A stretch of 30,817 nucleotides of DNA from an uncultured Collinsella sp. (GTDB taxonomy: Bacteria; Actinomycetota; Coriobacteriia; Coriobacteriales; Coriobacteriaceae): positions 1 to 30,817 of the forward strand of contig CABUAT010000025.1 in assembly GCA_902489665.1 (NCBI GenBank), given 5' to 3'. The position numbers and the translations under genes were made by a program. The number at the start of each line of letters is the position of its first letter. Positions within the stretch are counted from its first letter, which is position 1. The notes under the pieces were generated by a model. That model was given only the letters and a program-made list of their open reading frames with translations, ran no database searches and was not told the DNA's origin. This document shows, in pieces, positions 22,963 through 30,513 of the stretch.

Positions 22963-24201
22963 ATGGGTTGCAATCAAATCTTGGACCGTTATATCGAGCA
23001 GTTGATCGAAACCTCTACGCCGCAGGCGCCGGCCTGGAACATCGAAAAGCTCCGTGCCGGTAAGGAGAACACCTGGAACTATATCGACGGCTGCATGATC
23101 AAGGCGCTCATCGAGCTGCACGAGATCACGGGTGAGCAGCGCTACCTGACGTTCGCCGACGACTACATCGATTTCTTTGTCCAGGACGACGGTACCATCA
23201 AACATTACAACCCCGAGGAGTACAACCTCGATAACGTTAATGCGGGCAAGACCCTCTACAAGCTGTATGACCTGGTGGGCAAGCCCAAGTATCGCGCCGC
23301 CATGGATACCATCTACCGCCAGCTCGAAACCCAGCCGCGCACCAAAGAGGGCGTGTTTTGGCACAAGGCCGTCTACCCCAACCAGATCTGGCTCGACGGC
23401 ATGTATATGGCGCAGCCGTTCTACATGCAGTATGAGCTGAGCTTCCACAACCGTCGTGCCTGCTCGGACAGCTTCCATATGTTCCAGGTTGTGCATGACC
23501 TGATGCGCAACCCCCTCAACGGTCTGTACTATCACGCTTACGACGCGAGTCGCAAACAGTTCTGGTGCGACCCGGTCACCGGCCTTTCGGCTAACTTCTG
23601 GCTGCGCGCCGAGGGCTGGTTCGCCATGGCGCTCATCGACACGTGGGAGCTCATGCCGCCTTCGATGTCAGCCGAGAAGGACGAGATCCGCAAGATGTTC
23701 CACGATCTGATCGACGCCATGCTGCCGTATCAGGACGAGAAGACCGGCATGTGGCACCAGGTCATCAACCTGCCCAATATCGCCCCTAACTACCTAGAGG
23801 AGTCGGGCAGCGCCATCTTTGCCAACGCCATCATGAAGGGCGTGCGTCTGGGCGTGCTGGGCGAGCGTTACTATCAGTACGGCCGTCGCGCCTTCGATGG
23901 CATCTGCGAAACCTGCCTGTCCGAGTGTGACGGGCAGCTGGCGCTCGACAACATCTGCCTGGTTGCGGGCTTGGGAAACACCGCGCACCGCGAGGGCACG
24001 TTTGATTACTACATGAGCGAGCCCGTGGTCAAAAATGATGCAAAGGGTGTGGCGCCGCTGGTGCTTGCCTATATCGAGACCATGCATCACGACAAGCTGG
24101 CCGGTAAGCGCGATCCGCTCGCCCCCTCGGGCGTGTGCTCCATCGAGGACCCGTTTGGCGGATACACCCCGGGCATCAACGCTCATAAGGGATGTGAATA
24201 A
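22963..24201 (+). CDS. GH105 unsaturated uronyl hydrolase
   Basis: GH105 enzymes remove the 4,5-unsaturated galacturonyl residue that pectate and rhamnogalacturonan lyases leave at the non-reducing end, releasing a product that rearranges to DKI. The 412-residue protein forms the expected alpha/alpha-barrel with NQIWLDGMYMAQPF, where Asp145 matches the catalytic Asp of YteR-type enzymes, and RAEGWFAMALIDT later. No signal peptide. I chose the ATG at 22963, which has GAGGGG at a normal distance; the ATG at 22945 has no Shine-Dalgarno. The stop is one base before the next gene's GTG, so these two are coupled. It is controlled by the paired operators just upstream. Confidence 0.92.
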   Translation: MGCNQILDRYIEQLIETSTPQAPAWNIEKLRAGKENTWNYIDGCMIKALIELHEITGEQRYLTFADDYIDFFVQDDGTIKHYNPEEYNLDNVNAGKTLYKLYDLVGKPKYRAAMDTIYRQLETQPRTKEGVFWHKAVYPNQIWLDGMYMAQPFYMQYELSFHNRRACSDSFHMFQVVHDLMRNPLNGLYYHAYDASRKQFWCDPVTGLSANFWLRAEGWFAMALIDTWELMPPSMSAEKDEIRKMFHDLIDAMLPYQDEKTGMWHQVINLPNIAPNYLEESGSAIFANAIMKGVRLGVLGERYYQYGRRAFDGICETCLSECDGQLALDNICLVAGLGNTAHREGTFDYYMSEPVVKNDAKGVAPLVLAYIETMHHDKLAGKRDPLAPSGVCSIEDPFGGYTPGINAHKGCE

Positions 24202-24202
24202 C

Positions 24203-25108
24203 GTGGGGGCTATTACTCCGGGCGTACGTTTGCACGACCTTCCGCAGGGGACCGTCGAGGAACGCATTCGTATGGCGGGAGAGCTGGGCTTTTCGTGCAT
24301 TCAACTGCCGAGCAAGGTGCTCTACGCATCGATGGGGATCGATCGAGGCGGCCTGACCCGCGAGCTTGCCGACCATTTGCGTGCGGTGCTCGACGAGGCG
24401 GGCGTTTCGGTCGCCGTGCTCGGCTGTTATAAGAATCTGGCGACGCCCGATCGACAACAGCTCATGGATAACATTGCCGAGTACGAGGCGTGCTTGAATT
24501 TTGCCCAGATGCTCGGCGGATGCCCGGTTGGCACCGAGACCGGTCGTCCCAATGCGCAGAACCGCGTCGCGGACGACCGCATGACCGACGAGGCACTCGA
24601 TGCGTTTGCAGACGGACTTGCACACGTCTGCGATCGGGCCGAGGCTGTGGGCGGGCAAATACTGATCGAGCCCGGTTGGAACGAGACGGTTAATACGCCG
24701 GATCGCTGCCGTGAGGTGCTGGAGCGCGTCTCGAGCCCGTCGCTCGGCGTGATCTACGACCCAGTGTCGCTGCTGCACCCCAGCGTCGTTGACGAAGCGC
24801 AGGAAATCACAGCGCGCATGCTCTACTTATGCGGCAGTAAGATCCGCGTGCTGCACGCCAAGGATTTTGAGGTCGTTGATAACGAGGACGAAGCCGGTTG
24901 GTGCGACGGTACGGGTTCACGCCTGGTGTGCCACGGCGTGGGCGAGACGGGTCGCTATGACTTTGAGCCCGTGGTGGCCTGGGCTGCCGCCGCCTGCCCT
25001 GGGATTCCCTGCGTGGTCGAGAACAGCGTGCCGGCGACGGCGGCTGACTGCCTGGCGACACTCGAGCACATGTCCGCTCGCTGCGGGGCTCCGCATCGCG
25101 AGTTATAG
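24203..25108 (+). CDS. sugar isomerase/epimerase-like TIM-barrel protein, substrate unknown
   Basis: The 301-residue product belongs to the xylose-isomerase-like/AP-endonuclease-2 TIM-barrel superfamily: ERIRMAGELGFSCIQLPSK, GTETGRP, GQILIEPGWNETVNTPDRC, GVIYDPVSLLHP, VLHAKDFEV and a late IPCVVENSV. The Glu, Asp, His and Glu in the IEPG, YDP, HAKD and VENS blocks are the usual metal ligands. I placed the start at GTG 24203, one base after the GH105 stop, with AAGGGA 10 bases upstream; a downstream ATG at 24273 would cut into the first strand. Coupling to GH105 points to a step in handling unsaturated or rare uronates, but DKI isomerisation is already covered by the DhuI-like gene. I do not assign a reaction. 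Confidence 0.8.
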   Translation: MGAITPGVRLHDLPQGTVEERIRMAGELGFSCIQLPSKVLYASMGIDRGGLTRELADHLRAVLDEAGVSVAVLGCYKNLATPDRQQLMDNIAEYEACLNFAQMLGGCPVGTETGRPNAQNRVADDRMTDEALDAFADGLAHVCDRAEAVGGQILIEPGWNETVNTPDRCREVLERVSSPSLGVIYDPVSLLHPSVVDEAQEITARMLYLCGSKIRVLHAKDFEVVDNEDEAGWCDGTGSRLVCHGVGETGRYDFEPVVAWAAAACPGIPCVVENSVPATAADCLATLEHMSARCGAPHREL

Positions 25109-25211
25109 CATTGGCTTTTGCCGTGTCGGCAGATTGAGATTACCTGTATGGGGGCGGCGGTGAAGGGTCTTTATCGTCGCCCCATTGGATTGCATTAAAA
25201 AGGGGAGTTGC

Positions 25212-26429
25212 GTGGCTATCCACATTGTCGAAGAGGCGAATCGTTGCCTAGGTTGTAAAAGGGCGTTCTGTCAGGTTAAGGGCTGCCCGGTTCAGACGCC
25301 TATTCCGCAGGTCATCGACCTGTTCAAACAGCGTCGTTTAGAAGAAGCGGGCGAGCTGCTGTTCCAGAACAATCCCATGAGCGCGGTCTGCTCCATGGTG
25401 TGCAACCATTCGGGCCAGTGCGAGGGTGCTTGCATCCAGGGCCGCAAGGGCACACCTGTGCATTTCTCGAGCATCGAGAACTATATCTCGACAGCGTATT
25501 TGGATCGTAAGGAGTGGACGCCCGCGCCGTCGTGCGATAAACAGGTCGCCGTGGTCGGTTCCGGTCCTGCCGGTATCACCGTGGCCATTAAGATGGCCCA
25601 GCTGGGCTGTGCCGTCACGGTATTTGAGCAGCGCCCCGAGATCGGTGGTGTGCTGGAGTACGGTATCCCCGAGTTCCGCCTGCCCCGTGCGCTCGTGCAA
25701 AAGTATCGTCACGTGATGTGCTCGCTCGGCGTGCGCGTTCGTCCGTCGACCACCATCGGCGGTGCGCTCCACATCGACGACCTGCTGCGCGACGGCTACG
25801 ATGCGGTCTTTGTTGGCACCGGTACCTGGCGAGCTCGCAAACTGGGTATTCCCGGCGAGTCGCGCGGCAACGTGCTGTTTGGTATCGATTACCTGGTCGA
25901 TCCTTCGAGTGTGGCGATCGGGCAGAACGTGGCGGTCATCGGTGCCGGCAATGTGGCCATGGATGTTGCCCGCACGGCGCTGCGCTCGGGCGCTCGCAAG
26001 GTCACCGTGTATGCCCGATCGCTCCATATCTCGGCCATCGATGATGAGGTGGAGCTGACCGAGCTTGACGGTGCCGAGATTGTGTGCGGCAAGGCGATCT
26101 GCGCCATCGACGATAACGGTCCGGTGTTCGAGACGGCTATCTTTGACGAGGACAACAACGTGGTGGGTTACGAGGAAGAGCTCGACCATGCGTCTGCCGA
26201 CACGGTTGTGATTGCGGCTTCGCAGGTGCCCAAGGACAAGCTTGTGCTTACGACGGGTGGCTTGGAGACCGACCATCGCGGCCTTCTTTCGGTCGATGAG
26301 AACGGCATGACCACCGTGCCCGGTGTCTTTGCCGCCGGCGACGTGGTCAACGGCCCGCTCACGGTCGTCCATGCCGTAGCCGGCGCCAAGCTCGCCGTCG
26401 AAGGCATGATTAACTACCTGGGCCTCTAA
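25212..26429 (+). CDS. GltD-like NAD(P)H/FAD/Fe-S oxidoreductase
   Basis: The 405-residue protein is like the small subunit of glutamate synthase and related electron-input flavoproteins. The N-terminal Fer4_20 domain has two Cys sets (12, 15, 20, 25 and 60, 64, 70, 74) for two [4Fe-4S] clusters. An FAD-binding GSGPAG follows (116-121), then the NAD(P)H-binding GAGNVAMD and a C-terminal GVFAAGDVVNGPLTVVHAV. There is no gltB beside it. The start is GTG 25212 with an AAGGGGAG Shine-Dalgarno. The gene lies between the TIM-barrel gene and an OYE-like flavoenzyme; it may feed electrons to the latter. It could instead be a stand-alone dehydrogenase. A long hairpin with a T tract follows. Confidence 0.88.
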   Translation: MAIHIVEEANRCLGCKRAFCQVKGCPVQTPIPQVIDLFKQRRLEEAGELLFQNNPMSAVCSMVCNHSGQCEGACIQGRKGTPVHFSSIENYISTAYLDRKEWTPAPSCDKQVAVVGSGPAGITVAIKMAQLGCAVTVFEQRPEIGGVLEYGIPEFRLPRALVQKYRHVMCSLGVRVRPSTTIGGALHIDDLLRDGYDAVFVGTGTWRARKLGIPGESRGNVLFGIDYLVDPSSVAIGQNVAVIGAGNVAMDVARTALRSGARKVTVYARSLHISAIDDEVELTELDGAEIVCGKAICAIDDNGPVFETAIFDEDNNVVGYEEELDHASADTVVIAASQVPKDKLVLTTGGLETDHRGLLSVDENGMTTVPGVFAAGDVVNGPLTVVHAVAGAKLAVEGMINYLGL

Positions 26430-26444
26430 CCCATCCCATCCATC

Positions 26445-26516
26445 AGTTGCGGTGGAATACGGACTGTTTTGGCTGTCAAAGGCCTTATCTACTCCGTATT
26501 CCACCACAACTTTTTT
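26445..26516 (+). terminator. terminator formed by a long inverted repeat (AGTTGCGGTG family)
   Basis: The 19-base arms at 26445-26463 and 26493-26511 pair with one mismatch over a 29-base loop, followed by TTTTTT. The outer arm AGTTGCGGTGGAATA closely resembles the arm of the hairpin at 29395-29456, so this may be a member of a dispersed palindromic repeat family as well as a terminator. Confidence 0.85.
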
Positions 26517-26629
26517 ATGAGGGTCGGGATTGAAGGTGGGGAGTGCGAGCGAGTACGAATGCGGCGGATACTGATACGATAGGTACGTTAGCAACTGCCG
26601 CCGAGCGGCTCAAACGAAAGGAAGCCTGT

Positions 26630-28579
26630 ATGGAGTCATCCGCCTACCCGATGCTCTTTAGCCCGATCAAGGTCGGTACGACCGAGGTCAAGAACCGCGT
26701 CTTTATGCCGCCGGTATCCACGAACCTGGCCGATCATGGCTATGTGACCGACGACTTGGTCGATCATTACCGTGCCCGTGCCAAGGGCGGCGTTGGCCTC
26801 ATCATTACCGAGGTCGTGACGGTCGAGCCCACCTATACCTATCTGCCGGGTGACATGTGCTGCTACGACGACACGTTTATCCCCGGTTGGGAAAAGCTCG
26901 CCGCGGCCGTCCACGAGTACGGCTGCAAGATCATGCCGCAGCTCTTCCACCCCGCCTACATGGCCTTTAACATTCCGGGCACGCCGCGCCTGATCGCTCC
27001 GTCCTTCGTGGGACCGTCCTATGCCCGCGAGGCACCGCGTCCTATCACGGTCGATGAGATTCACGAGCTCACGCATCAGTTTGGCGACGCAGCCGTGCGT
27101 ATGCAGAAGGCTGGCGTCGATGGCGTCGAGGTCCATGCGGCGCACGCCCACGGCATGCTCGGCGGCTTTTTGACCCCGCTCTACAACAAGCGTACCGATG
27201 AGTACGGCGGCTCGCTCGACGCTCGCATGCGCTTCCTGCTCGAGGTCATTGCCGAGATTCGCGAGCGCTGCGGCAAGGACTTTATCATCGACGTCCGCAT
27301 CTCGGGCGATGAGTACACCGATGGCGGCCTGACCCTCAACGATATGATCTACGTCTCGCGTCGCTTGGAGAAGGCCGGCGTCGACATGATTCACGTGTCG
27401 GGCGGTACCACCATCAAGCGCGGCTCCGCGATTCCCGCCGCCGGTACGCAGCAGGCCTCGCACGCCGCCTGCTCGCGCGAGATTAAGAAGCACGTCAACA
27501 TTCCTGTCGCCACGGTCGGTCGCATCAACGAGGCCTGGATTGCCGAGGAGCTGATCGAGGACGGTGCCGCCGACATCTGCATGATGGGCCGCGCCAACCT
27601 GTGCGATGCCGAGTTCTGCAACAAGGCGGCTGCCGGCAACGCCGACGAGATTCGCCCCTGCATCGGCTGCCTGCGCTGCCTAAACGGCATCATGTTTGGC
27701 AAGCGCATCTCCTGCACCGTTAACCCCGATGTCGAGCGCGACGAGGCCGGTTACGAGCCTGCCGCCGAGGCCAAGAACGTGCTCGTTGTGGGTGCCGGTC
27801 CCGCTGGCATGGAGGCAGCATTCATTGCCGCCAAGCGCGGACACAACGTGGTGCTCGTGGACAAGCAGGACGAGCCGGGTGGCGAGATGCGTATCGCGGC
27901 CGTTCCGCCGGCAAAGCAGGAGCTCACCCGCGTGATCAAGTACCAGTATCGCCGCCTGGCCGAGGCCGGCGTGAAGTGCGTCTTTGGTACCGAGCTTTCG
28001 GCCGAGGATATTCAGCGTGACTACGCCGGGTACGAGGTTGTCCTGGCCTATGGTGCCGAGCCTATCGCTCCGGCCTTTATGCAGGGCTTTAAGCAGGTCA
28101 TGACGGCTGACGACCTGCTGGGCGGCAATGCCTTCCCGGGCAAGAAGATCGTCATCGTGGGCGGCGGCACCGTCGGCTGCGAGACGGCCGACTACCTGGC
28201 CCCGCTGGTCAACGACCTGTCGCCGGCCAACCGCGACGTCACCGTCATCGAGATGACCAAGACCCTTGCCGCCAACGAAGGTGGTGCTGGTCGCGCGGTG
28301 CTCATCACGCGCATGCTCTCCAAGGGCGTCCACGTGCTGACCGAGGCCAAGGTGACCGAGATTACTGAGGACACCATCAGCTACGAGAAGGACGGCGAGA
28401 TCCACACCATCATCGGTGCCGATACGCTGGTGCTGGCCATGGGCTATCGTCCCAACACCAAGCTTGCCGACGACCTAGCCGCTGCCGGTGTTGCCACCCA
28501 CGTCTTGGGCGACGCCAACAAGTGCGGCAACATCCGCGACGCCATCGGCGACGGCTACAAAGTGGCCTGCGCCCTCTAG
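26630..28579 (+). CDS. NADH:flavin oxidoreductase, 2,4-dienoyl-CoA reductase/enoate-reductase-like
   Basis: The 649-residue protein has an OYE-like FMN barrel (about 1-360, with GVDGVEVHAAHAHGMLGGFL and YNKRTDEYGGSLDAR), a Fe-S loop CIGCLRC...C (spacing C-x2-C-x2-C-x11-C), and a C-terminal FAD/NAD(P) domain with VVGAGPAGMEAA and VIVGGGTVGCE. This is the layout of FadH, BaiCD/BaiH and enoate reductases. The family reduces activated C=C bonds using FMN, [4Fe-4S] and FAD in one chain. The start at 26630 has AAAGGAAG upstream; the longer frame to 26543 is unconserved. No LacI-type operator lies in its 200-base upstream region. The substrate is unknown; its place in a pectin locus is unexplained. 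Confidence 0.9.
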   Translation: MESSAYPMLFSPIKVGTTEVKNRVFMPPVSTNLADHGYVTDDLVDHYRARAKGGVGLIITEVVTVEPTYTYLPGDMCCYDDTFIPGWEKLAAAVHEYGCKIMPQLFHPAYMAFNIPGTPRLIAPSFVGPSYAREAPRPITVDEIHELTHQFGDAAVRMQKAGVDGVEVHAAHAHGMLGGFLTPLYNKRTDEYGGSLDARMRFLLEVIAEIRERCGKDFIIDVRISGDEYTDGGLTLNDMIYVSRRLEKAGVDMIHVSGGTTIKRGSAIPAAGTQQASHAACSREIKKHVNIPVATVGRINEAWIAEELIEDGAADICMMGRANLCDAEFCNKAAAGNADEIRPCIGCLRCLNGIMFGKRISCTVNPDVERDEAGYEPAAEAKNVLVVGAGPAGMEAAFIAAKRGHNVVLVDKQDEPGGEMRIAAVPPAKQELTRVIKYQYRRLAEAGVKCVFGTELSAEDIQRDYAGYEVVLAYGAEPIAPAFMQGFKQVMTADDLLGGNAFPGKKIVIVGGGTVGCETADYLAPLVNDLSPANRDVTVIEMTKTLAANEGGAGRAVLITRMLSKGVHVLTEAKVTEITEDTISYEKDGEIHTIIGADTLVLAMGYRPNTKLADDLAAAGVATHVLGDANKCGNIRDAIGDGYKVACAL

Positions 28580-28587
28580 TCAACCCC

Positions 28588-28653
28588 TTGGTGCATTGGG
28601 GTCAGGTTACTTTGCACCAATCTGGTGCATACAAACCTGACCTCTTTGCACCA
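28588..28653. repeat. nested palindromic element (REP-like)
   Basis: TTGGTGCA (28588-28595), GGTCAGGTT (28600-28608), TTGCACCA (28612-28619), TGGTGCA (28623-28629), AACCTGACC (28634-28642) and TTGCACCA (28646-28653) are arranged so that the outer, middle and inner parts are all complementary. It sits between two converging genes. The GGTCAGGTT pair is reminiscent of REP elements. There is no adjacent transposase. Confidence 0.5.
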
Positions 28654-28662
28654 GTCGATAGC

Positions 28663-28702
28663 AAAAAACGGCGGCCGTCCCGTGTTGGGGCGGCCGCCGT
28701 TT
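28663..28702 (-). terminator. rho-independent terminator after the DhuI-like gene
   Basis: On the minus strand a 12-base stem (28691-28702 with 28666-28677) is followed by TTTTTT. It ends the kduD-dhuI transcript and may also stop the opposing transcript. Confidence 0.9.
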
Positions 28703-28727
28703 GCGTTCGCTGCGATGGGTCGTGCGA

Positions 28728-29369
28728 TTAGAGACCCAGGAGCTCCTTGACCTTGGCGATGATGGCCTCGTCGGTGGCGTTGGCGAAGAAGTACTCCTGG
28801 AAGTGCTCGCCAGCCAGGGCGCCCTTGACCAGATCCTGGTCGATCTCGCCCAGGACGTCGACGAGCGGACGCATGGTCACAGCGCGGACGCCGTCGAGAA
28901 TCTTCTTGTTGCGCTGCTCGGGCTCAACGCGCTCGGCCGGATAGCCGTTACCCGAGCCGAAGCCGAAGAGCTTCTCGAAGGTGTACTCGAGATTGAGCTC
29001 CTGGCCCCAGCCGTTCTTGAGGGCGAAGGGCATGGCGACGGCGTTACCGTCGTTGACCTGGGCAAAGGTGTAGGCGTCGAGCGGGTCGGCAACGTGGCCG
29101 CACAGCACGCCGGGGAAGGAGTTACAGGCGAGCATGGCGCCCTCGCCGGTGCCGCAGCCGGTCACGACGTAGTCGGCAGCACCGGAGTTCAGCAGCACGG
29201 CGGCAAGGATGCCGTTCTGCACGTAGGTGAGGGGCTTGGAGTCGGCGTCGGCATACATACCATAGTTAAAGACGGTGTGCCCCATGGGCTCGACAACCTT
29301 CTTAAGGGCAGCCTCGATCATGGGGTTCTTGGAGTTCTGAGAGTTCTCATTGATCAGAGCGATCTTCAT
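28728..29369 (-). CDS. dhuI: RpiB/LacAB-fold isomerase, DhuI-like (4-deoxy-5-hexosulose-uronate isomerase)
   Basis: The 213-residue product has the RpiB/LacA/LacB fold: MKIALINENSQNSKNP at the start, VVTGCGTGEGAMLACN with the active-site Cys, and an extended C-terminal part typical of the longer DhuI-type group. In streptococci DhuI converts DKI, formed from unsaturated uronates, to DKII, replacing the unrelated KduI. Here it follows kduD on the same strand, exactly the pairing expected for that pathway. An AGGAAGG Shine-Dalgarno precedes the start at 29369. A function as a pentose-phosphate isomerase is less likely, because the length and the neighbours do not fit. Confidence in the specific reaction is moderate. 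Confidence 0.78.
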   Translation of the reverse strand: MKIALINENSQNSKNPMIEAALKKVVEPMGHTVFNYGMYADADSKPLTYVQNGILAAVLLNSGAADYVVTGCGTGEGAMLACNSFPGVLCGHVADPLDAYTFAQVNDGNAVAMPFALKNGWGQELNLEYTFEKLFGFGSGNGYPAERVEPEQRNKKILDGVRAVTMRPLVDVLGEIDQDLVKGALAGEHFQEYFFANATDEAIIAKVKELLGL

Positions 29370-29394
29370 TGCGAATTACCTTCCTATTTCTAAC

Positions 29395-29456
29395 TTGCGG
29401 TGAAATAGTTCCTATTCGTCCCGATGATGGCCTATTCAGGAACTATTTCACCGCAA
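29395..29456. repeat. 19-bp perfect inverted repeat (AGTTGCGGTG family)
   Basis: TTGCGGTGAAATAGTTCCT (29395-29413) is exactly complementary to 29438-29456 with a 24-base loop. It shares the outer arm sequence with the element at 26445-26511 but has no T tract on either strand. It lies between kduD and the DhuI-like gene. Confidence 0.75.
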
Positions 29457-29494
29457 CTACTAAATGAACCTAAATGTGGGAGCGCGGTGAGCGA

Positions 29495-29592
29495 GCGGGC
29501 TTGAGGCGGAGCAGGTTGCCTTGAAAGAGGAGGGAGGCGTACTTGGGTACGCGACCGACGAATGAAAGGCAAGATGCCCGCCTCAGGCCCGC
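29495..29592. ncRNA. 98-nt three-stem structured element, candidate RNA
   Basis: Three nested stems form one long structure: an outer 15-bp stem (29495-29509 with 29578-29592, one G-U pair), a middle 7-bp stem TTGCCTT/AAGGCAA (29516-29522 with 29566-29572), and an inner GCGTAC/GTACGC hairpin (29537-29542 with 29547-29552, 4-base loop). A purine-rich GAGGAGGGAGG segment and GACCGACGAATG lie unpaired between the stems. It begins 8 bases beyond the kduD stop. The strand is not decided. The internal loops make it unlike a simple terminator. A known Rfam family such as the Collinsella-1 motif is a possible match that I cannot test. Confidence 0.5.
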
Positions 29593-29599
29593 GCAGCGC

Positions 29600-30409
29600 C
29601 TAAGCGGGTTGTTTGCCGATATAGGCGAGGATGCCGCCGTCGACGTAGAGGATGTGGCCGTTGACGAAGTTCGAGGCGTCGGAGGCCAGGAACACGGCGG
29701 GGCCCTTCAAGTCCTCGGGCGTGCCCCAACGGGCGGCCGGGGTCTTGGCGATGATGAACTGGTCAAACGGGTGACGGCTGCCGTCGGGCTGCGTCTCGCG
29801 CAGCGGCGCGGTCTGCGGCGTGGCGATGTAGCCAGGCCCAATGCCGTTGCACTGGATGTTGGCCTCGCCAAACTCGGAGCAGATGTTCTTGGTGAGCATC
29901 TTCAGACCGCCCTTGGCAGCGGCGTAGCCGGCGATGGTCTCGCGGCCAAGCTCGCTCATCATCGAGCAGATGTTGATGATCTTGCCGTGACCCTTGGCGA
30001 TCATGCCGGGCAGGCAGGCCTTGGAGACGATGAACGGGGCGTTAAGGTCGATGTCGACGACGCGACGGAAGTCCTCGGCGCTCATGTCGAGCATAGGGGT
30101 GCGCTGGATAACACCGGCGTTGTTGACCAAGATGTCGGGCGTGGTGCCAAAGTCGGCCTCGATCTTGGCGACGAGCTCGGCGACGACGGCCTCATCGGTG
30201 ACGTCGGCCACGTAGCCGCGAGCCTCAAAGCCCAGCTCGCGGTAGTGCTTCTCGGCTTCGGCGACCTTGTCGGCGTGACGTGCGTTAAAGGCGATCTTGG
30301 CGCCGGCCTCGCCGAGCGCCTCGGCAATGGCCATGCCAATGCCATAGGTGGCACCGGTCACGAGCGCGACCTTGCCATCAAGGCGGAAGCTGTCCATAAG
30401 ATCAGACAT
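29600..30409 (-). CDS. kduD: 2-dehydro-3-deoxy-D-gluconate 5-dehydrogenase KduD (DhuD)
   Basis: KduD reduces DKII (2,5-diketo-3-deoxygluconate) to KDG with NAD(P)H, joining unsaturated uronates to the same product as UxaA. The 269-residue SDR has TGATYGIG (18-25), NNAGVIQRTP, a catalytic Ser in NICSMMSELG and Tyr/Lys in YAAAKGG, and the C-terminal GHILYVDGG. Length and the NNAGVIQRTP signature are typical of KduD. I set the start at 30409 with AAAGGA upstream; the frame to 30436 would run into the operator. It is the first gene of a minus-strand unit with the DhuI-like gene and has LacI-type sites upstream. Confidence 0.93.
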   Translation of the reverse strand: MSDLMDSFRLDGKVALVTGATYGIGMAIAEALGEAGAKIAFNARHADKVAEAEKHYRELGFEARGYVADVTDEAVVAELVAKIEADFGTTPDILVNNAGVIQRTPMLDMSAEDFRRVVDIDLNAPFIVSKACLPGMIAKGHGKIINICSMMSELGRETIAGYAAAKGGLKMLTKNICSEFGEANIQCNGIGPGYIATPQTAPLRETQPDGSRHPFDQFIIAKTPAARWGTPEDLKGPAVFLASDASNFVNGHILYVDGGILAYIGKQPA

Positions 30410-30423
30410 AGCGATCCTTTCAA

Positions 30424-30437
30424 AAGAAACGTTCATC
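30424..30437. promoter_or_regulatory. degenerate LacI-type operator at the kduD start
   Basis: On the minus strand GATGAACGTTTCTT matches 9 of 14 bases, one half being good. It lies just downstream of the candidate -10 and 15 bases before the kduD ATG. Confidence 0.5.
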
Positions 30438-30462
30438 TATATAAGTCTTGCTTCTAATACAA
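30436..30462 (-). promoter_or_regulatory. candidate kduD promoter
   Basis: On the minus strand TTGTAT (30462-30457) and TATAGA (30441-30436) are 15 bases apart. Spacing is short. TATACT at 30472-30467 is an alternative -10 without a good -35. Confidence 0.35.
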
Positions 30463-30513
30463 GCTCAGTATAGGAGAAGCGGAGGAATTAGCGCTCTTGT
30501 TCTCCTAAAAATA

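Noticed and set aside
25148..25182. GC-rich imperfect hairpin before the GltD-like gene as a terminator
   Set aside because: The stem has a bulge and a mismatch, and no T tract follows.
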